Part shown: positions 62,656-64,000 of the stretch, piece by piece | Layout of the letters: each line of letters starts with the position of its first letter | Position numbering within the stretch: position 1 is the stretch's first letter | Assembly (NCBI GenBank): GCA_031216445.1 | Contig: CM062215.1 | Span: forward strand, 11,410,501 to 11,474,500 | Direction of reading: 5' to 3' | DNA: 64,000 bases | From: Lateolabrax maculatus | Lineage: Eukaryota; Chordata; Actinopteri; Acropomatiformes; Lateolabracidae | Made by a program: the position numbers and the translations under genes | The notes under the pieces: model-generated | What the model was told of the DNA's origin: nothing | Seen by the model: the letters and a program-made list of their open reading frames with translations, nothing else | Database searches by the model: none

Positions 62656-62698
<43 letters not shown>
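62656..62698. repeat. (GT)n microsatellite
   Basis: About 21 GT repeats. Confidence 0.97.
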
Positions 62699-62700
<2 letters not shown>

Positions 62701-62850
62701 GCCATGGACAGGCGGGGTGTGTGATGGCAGTGCCTTCAGGCTCCTCCAGGCGTAAGAATCAGTGAGCAGGTGGAGCGCACCGGCATCGCTGTCTTCTGAC
62801 GAGTCCCCGCCGTCTCCTGTTTTGTCAGGACCCCTGGAGCGAAGACCGGG

Positions 62851-62851
<1 letters not shown>

Positions 62852-62908
<57 letters not shown>
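62852..62908. repeat. (GT)n microsatellite
   Basis: About 28 GT repeats; the peptide frames over it (His-Thr runs) are artefacts. Confidence 0.97.
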
Positions 62909-62909
<1 letters not shown>

Positions 62910-63430
62910 TCTGTGTGTTGACCGGTTGGGATGCGCTGTGATCATTAGGATTCACAATGGCTTTGACAGCGGGGCTCTGGAGCAGTGGACGCAGCATATG
63001 CCCAGGGAGATAACTGGTTGGCTGCCTGGTTATCCTACTGGCTGGCTGGTGCACTAACTGTGTCCACCCTGCTAATAAATTCAGATCCTTTAATTCAAAC
63101 AGACTTCGCTCTGGGTACGAGGCCCGCTCTGTGCGGCCGACTTGTCTGTATTGCATCAGGCAAGACCACGAGCCTGAATTATTTGTTTGCTCTCAATGTT
63201 GTGATTAATGTTGCAGCAGTCTTGCCTTTATTCAAGTGAATTCAAAACGCGAGAGAGAGAGAAAACATGGTGCTGGTTTTGTAATGTGAATGTTTGGGAC
63301 TGCTGCTACAAGATGAGGCCTTTCTGTTTTAATAATTATTATGCAGTAATAATGAATAACAAGCCTGTTTCCCCACAAGCATCATTTGTTTGTTTGTGCG
63401 AGCTCTCTTGACCGAGGAAGAGTTGAACGT

Positions 63431-63464
<34 letters not shown>

Positions 63465-64000
63465 CTATCCTAAGTGTGTAAGTGGCTCAGGTGGTAAAGA
63501 AAGGACGTCCTAATAATAGCCCCCTGTCTCCACACTGGTCCACAGGCTGTAGCCGTATCGATTCCGCCTCTCCATCTTCTGCGTTGCCCGGCATCGTTAT
63601 AGACCAGATACGGAGGGGTTTAGTTTGGAATCTTGTGCAGAGCAGAGCAGCGATTTCTCCGACCCGAGCTGGGTAAAGCCGAGCGCCCTGGGGGGAGGAA
63701 GCAGTGGTTTTTAATTGTTTGTAGTGTTAGTTGGTCACGCTGGAGGCAAGCTCTCTGGGGACAGGCCTCCAGCCGGGGTCCTGACCTCGCTGCATGCACA
63801 CAAACACCAGTGACAAAACGAACACACCGATGCACACAGCCTCGCACAGGTACGCCGAGCAACAGTGCCTGAACGCACACAAACACAGCTACATGCACAT
63901 ACATACATACATAGATAGCAGGTCCTGGTTTATAATGAGAAACCCAATTAACATTTGTACTAACGCTGAGATTTGTATTAAAAAAACGTGAATCCACCCA
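62910..64000. other. Right end of window, no gene seen
   Basis: Apart from the GT array the sequence is unique; 63480-63790 is GC-balanced. No exon with family resemblance and no repeat family recognised. Confidence 0.5.
63432..63463. repeat. (GT)n microsatellite
   Basis: About 16 GT repeats directly readable. Confidence 0.96.

Noticed and set aside
62314..63156. Minus-strand frames with Thr-His repeats
   Set aside because: Artefacts of GT arrays and the poly-G tract.

Overview
The window is vertebrate nuclear DNA, almost certainly from a ray-finned fish. Genes are split into short exons with GT-AG introns, proteins match vertebrate families, and non-coding DNA is full of CA/GT, GA/CT and homopolymer tracts and short inverted-repeat transposons of kinds common in teleosts. 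The species cannot be named from the sequence.

Region 1 (1 to about 18.3 kb, minus strand) is the 5' part of a voltage-gated sodium channel alpha-subunit gene of the SCN1A/2A/3A/9A clade (teleost scn1la, here given as scn1lab as a best guess). Thirteen coding-exon positions (exon 5 in two alternative copies) are complete and a fourteenth is cut by the left edge. Together they encode about 841 residues: the N-terminus, all of domain I, the I-II linker, and domain II to about S3. All exon phases join without a break. Notable parts are the mutually exclusive exons 5N and 5A (Asn/Asp at residue 209), a U12-type AT-AC intron with a textbook donor and branch site, two likely GC 5' splice sites, and an upstream ATG overlapping the true start. 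CpG-rich DNA at about 16.9-18.5 kb is the likely promoter/leader area.

Region 2 (about 18.4-24.7 kb) is intergenic between two divergently transcribed genes.

Region 3 (about 24.8-32.7 kb, plus strand) is a cordon-bleu-like gene, cobll1: a GC-rich first exon, then nine coding exons. They give a 778-residue reading frame carrying the Cobl ubiquitin-like region, two KKRRAP/KRRAP motifs, an acidic tract followed by poly-proline, and no visible WH2 domain. A 42-nt in-frame microexon appears to be preceded by a GC donor.

Region 4 (about 32.7-64 kb) has no gene I can support. It contains several inverted-repeat elements (piggyBac-like, PIF/Harbinger-like and a near-perfect palindrome), many long microsatellites, and stretches of non-repetitive sequence rich in TAATTA/ATGCAAA-type motifs that look like candidate conserved enhancers. 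That would fit the desert expected beyond cobll1 (towards grb14/fign in other vertebrates), but this is inference.

The channel drives action-potential upstroke in neurons. Cobll1 is an actin/cytoskeleton-linked protein. They are neighbours by ancestral synteny and there is no sign of shared function. I found no bacterial, phage or CRISPR features and no new multi-gene system. The most interesting signals are the splice-site biology, the leader ORFs, the shortened Cobll1 and the mobile-element set.
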